DNA of 6,850 nucleotides from DATFLL01 sp035267785 (lineage in GTDB: Bacteria > Pseudomonadota > Gammaproteobacteria > DATFLL01): contig DATFLL010000024.1 in assembly GCA_035267785.1 (NCBI GenBank), forward strand, positions 1 through 6,850, written 5' to 3'. Position numbers and translations under genes: made by a program. The notes under the pieces were generated by a model, which searched no databases, had not been told where the DNA came from, and saw only the letters and a program-made list of their open reading frames with translations. Of the stretch, positions 5,078 through 6,850 are shown one piece after another; within the stretch, counting starts at the first letter, position 1, and every line of letters begins with the position of its first letter.

Positions 5078-6850
5078 TCATACCACGTGTACCTCGCGGA
5101 ACATGCCCGCCTTCATGTGATAGAGCAGGTGGCAGTGGTAGGCCCAGCGCCCGCGTGCGTCGGCCAGGACACGGTAGCTGACCGCGTGCCCCGGCTTGAC
5201 GACGACGGTGTGCTTGCGCGCCTGAAATCCGCCGTCGGGACTTTCGATCTCGCTCCACAGACCGTGCAGGTGAATCGGATGGTCCATCATCGTGTCGTTG
5301 ACCAGCACGATGCGGACCCGCTCACCGTAGTTGAGTTTGATGGGCTCGGCGTCGGAGAACTTCACCCCGTCGAACGACCACATGTAGCGCTCCATGTTGC
5401 CGGTGAGATGCAACTCGATCGTGCGGCCGGGTTCACGCGGGTCCAGCCAGCCGTCCAGGCTCTTGAGATCGGCATAGGTCAACACGCGCCGACCGTTGTT
5501 GCGCAGACCGACACCCGGATCGTCCAGACGCGTCGAGACCATGCTGACGTGCATGGCCGTACCCGGGCCGTACTCCGTCGCGGGGTGGTGCTTGACCTCC
5601 ATCATGCCGCCGCCGGCACCGCTGGAGGACATCGAACCCGAACCGGACATGTTCATGCCGCCCATGTCGTGACCGCTCTGGGCCGCGCCCGACATGTTAC
5701 CGGCCGCCATGGCGGAGCCGTTCATGGAAGAGCCCGCCATGGCCGACTTGGACGAGGTGCCGTTCATGGCGCCCATGTCGTGGCCACTGTGGTCCATTCC
5801 GGACATCGACGCTGGAGCGGGCGCGGCGTTGCTCGTCGCCCCCATGTCATGGCCGTCGTGGTCCATGCCGGGCATCGCGCCCGCGGCCGGCGCGCCGCCC
5901 ATGTCATGACCGGCGTGATCGCCGCCGCCCATGTCCATTCCTTCCATGTCGTGCATCATGCCCATGTCGGCCATGTTCAGGGTCGGCACCGGATCCAACG
6001 GCGGCACCTCGCCTTCCATGCCCTGTCGCGGGGCCAGGGTGCCGCGCGCGTAGCCCGAGCGGTCGACGGACTGGGCGAAGATGGTGTAGGCGCGCTCCTC
6101 GCTCGGCTCGACGATGACATCGTAGGTCTCGGCCACACCGATGCGGAACTCATCGACCGGCACCGGATGCACATTGACGCCATCGGCCGCGACCACCGTC
6201 ATCTTCATGCCGGGGATGCGCACGTCGAAAAAGCTCATCGCAGAGCCGTTGATGAAGCGCAGGCGCACCTTCTCGCCGCGGCGGAACACCCCGCTCCAGT
6301 TGCCAGACGGCGTCGCGCCGTTCATGAGGTAGGTGTAGATCGCGCCCGAGATTACGGCCAGATCGCGCGGGCTCATGCGCATCCGGTCCCACATCATGCG
6401 CCGGTCCCAGGCCTGCCCCATGCCGTGCTTATCGGCATCGCGCATGAAGTCGCCGACGGTGGGCTGAACGTAATTGTAATAGCCGTCCATCTTCTTCAGG
6501 CGCGAGAAGACGAACTCGGGGCTGGCGTCGGTCCAGTCCGATAGCATCACCACGTAATCGCGGTCGTAAGTGAACGGGTCGCGCGTACGCGGCTCGATCA
6601 CCAGAGGCCCGTAGTGACCGGTCTGCTCCTGGAAGCCCGAATGACTGTGGTACCAGTAGGTACCGCTCTGGTTGACCTGAAAGCGGTAGGTGAAGGTCTC
6701 GCCCGGCGCGATGCCGGCATACGAGAGCCCCGGCACACCGTCCATGTTGTTGGGCAGGATGATTCCGTGCCAGTGGATGGACGTCGAGTGCTTCAGGCGA
6801 TTGGTCACGCGCAGGGTGACAGTGTCGCCCTCGCGCCAGCGCAGCTCGGG
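5078..6850 (-). CDS. copA: Copper resistance multicopper oxidase CopA (N-terminus beyond window)
   Basis: 590 residues visible; the true start, Tat signal and perhaps 70-90 residues lie past the right edge, where the frame is still open (PELRWREGDTVTLR). Periplasmic CopA binds and oxidises Cu(I). Copper ligands are all present: HWHG (fragment residues 26-29), WYHSHS (66-71), HPIHLHG (about 524-530) and HCHLLYHMKAGM (about 572-583) with the type 1 Cys, two His and an axial Met. Residues about 293-417 are an insert rich in Met, His, Gly, Asp and Ser with repeated GMDHxGHDMG units, of the kind thought to bind extra copper in CopA proteins. The gene precedes copB by 26 bp in one transcript; its promoter is outside the window. 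No CopC, CopD or CopRS is visible. Confidence 0.97.
   Translation of the reverse strand, partial: PELRWREGDTVTLRVTNRLKHSTSIHWHGIILPNNMDGVPGLSYAGIAPGETFTYRFQVNQSGTYWYHSHSGFQEQTGHYGPLVIEPRTRDPFTYDRDYVVMLSDWTDASPEFVFSRLKKMDGYYNYVQPTVGDFMRDADKHGMGQAWDRRMMWDRMRMSPRDLAVISGAIYTYLMNGATPSGNWSGVFRRGEKVRLRFINGSAMSFFDVRIPGMKMTVVAADGVNVHPVPVDEFRIGVAETYDVIVEPSEERAYTIFAQSVDRSGYARGTLAPRQGMEGEVPPLDPVPTLNMADMGMMHDMEGMDMGGGDHAGHDMGGAPAAGAMPGMDHDGHDMGATSNAAPAPASMSGMDHSGHDMGAMNGTSSKSAMAGSSMNGSAMAAGNMSGAAQSGHDMGGMNMSGSGSMSSSGAGGGMMEVKHHPATEYGPGTAMHVSMVSTRLDDPGVGLRNNGRRVLTYADLKSLDGWLDPREPGRTIELHLTGNMERYMWSFDGVKFSDAEPIKLNYGERVRIVLVNDTMMDHPIHLHGLWSEIESPDGGFQARKHTVVVKPGHAVSYRVLADARGRWAYHCHLLYHMKAGMFREVHVV
5661..5911 (-). 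repeat. Degenerate repeats coding GHDMG in the CopA Met-rich insert
   Basis: Four copies of a 14-bp unit coding GHDMG lie at 5661-5674, 5772-5785, 5841-5854 and 5898-5911 (plus-strand form CCCATGTCRTGRCC). The two middle copies extend to 35 bp (5772-5806 and 5841-5875), matching at 29 of 35 positions and coding GMDHxGHDMG. Further Met-rich units continue to about 5975 and 5600. The pattern suggests growth of the metal-binding insert by local duplication followed by drift. Confidence 0.8.

Noticed and set aside
5030..6544. 504-codon open frame on the plus strand, very rich in His, opposite copA and copB
   Set aside because: It is the antisense of copA: Met codons (ATG) read as CAT (His) on the other strand, and a GC-rich gene easily lacks stops there. 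The sense strand has full CopA copper motifs and normal operon structure.

Overview
The window is GC-rich DNA from a Gram-negative bacterium. The evidence is a CopB-type outer-membrane barrel, cleavable signal peptides, a MerR/MerC-type module, and DsrE-family and DUF6064-type proteins. The mix fits a proteobacterium, perhaps an environmental or sulfur-cycling gamma- or betaproteobacterium, but nothing here fixes the taxon. I see no rRNA, tRNA, CRISPR array, insertion sequence or integrase.

Left end (1-761, minus strand): the first 27 codons of a membrane-anchored protein run off the left edge. A non-coding gap of about 200 bp follows, then a RimI-like GNAT acetyltransferase.

Mercury-type module (886-2403, plus strand): a MerR-family promoter/operator (TTGACC, 6+6 bp dyad, TATAAG) lies just upstream of a three-cysteine MerR-family regulator. 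The regulator overlaps a gene for a fusion of an N-terminal thioredoxin-like Cys domain, a glycine-rich linker and a MerC-like four-helix transporter. A small two-CxxC thioredoxin-like protein follows. The three genes read as one autoregulated operon for uptake or handling of a divalent thiophilic metal, most likely Hg(II). No mercuric reductase (MerA) or organomercurial lyase (MerB) is present in the window.

Middle (2435-4139, minus strand): a signal-peptide-bearing protein of unknown function with its own extended -10 promoter; a DUF6064-like polytopic membrane protein; and a DsrE-family protein. The last two look like an operon (24 bp gap) with a good sigma-70-type promoter.

Right end (4226-6850, minus strand): copB and the 3' nine-tenths or so of copA, ending in a clear rho-independent terminator. 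CopA is a periplasmic multicopper oxidase with a roughly 125-residue Met/His-rich insert. CopB is the outer-membrane copper-resistance barrel. The whole is a metal-resistance neighbourhood (copper plus a mercury-like module). The most unusual element is the reductase-less merR / Trx-MerC fusion / mini-thioredoxin operon; the DsrE-DUF6064 pair is the least understood.
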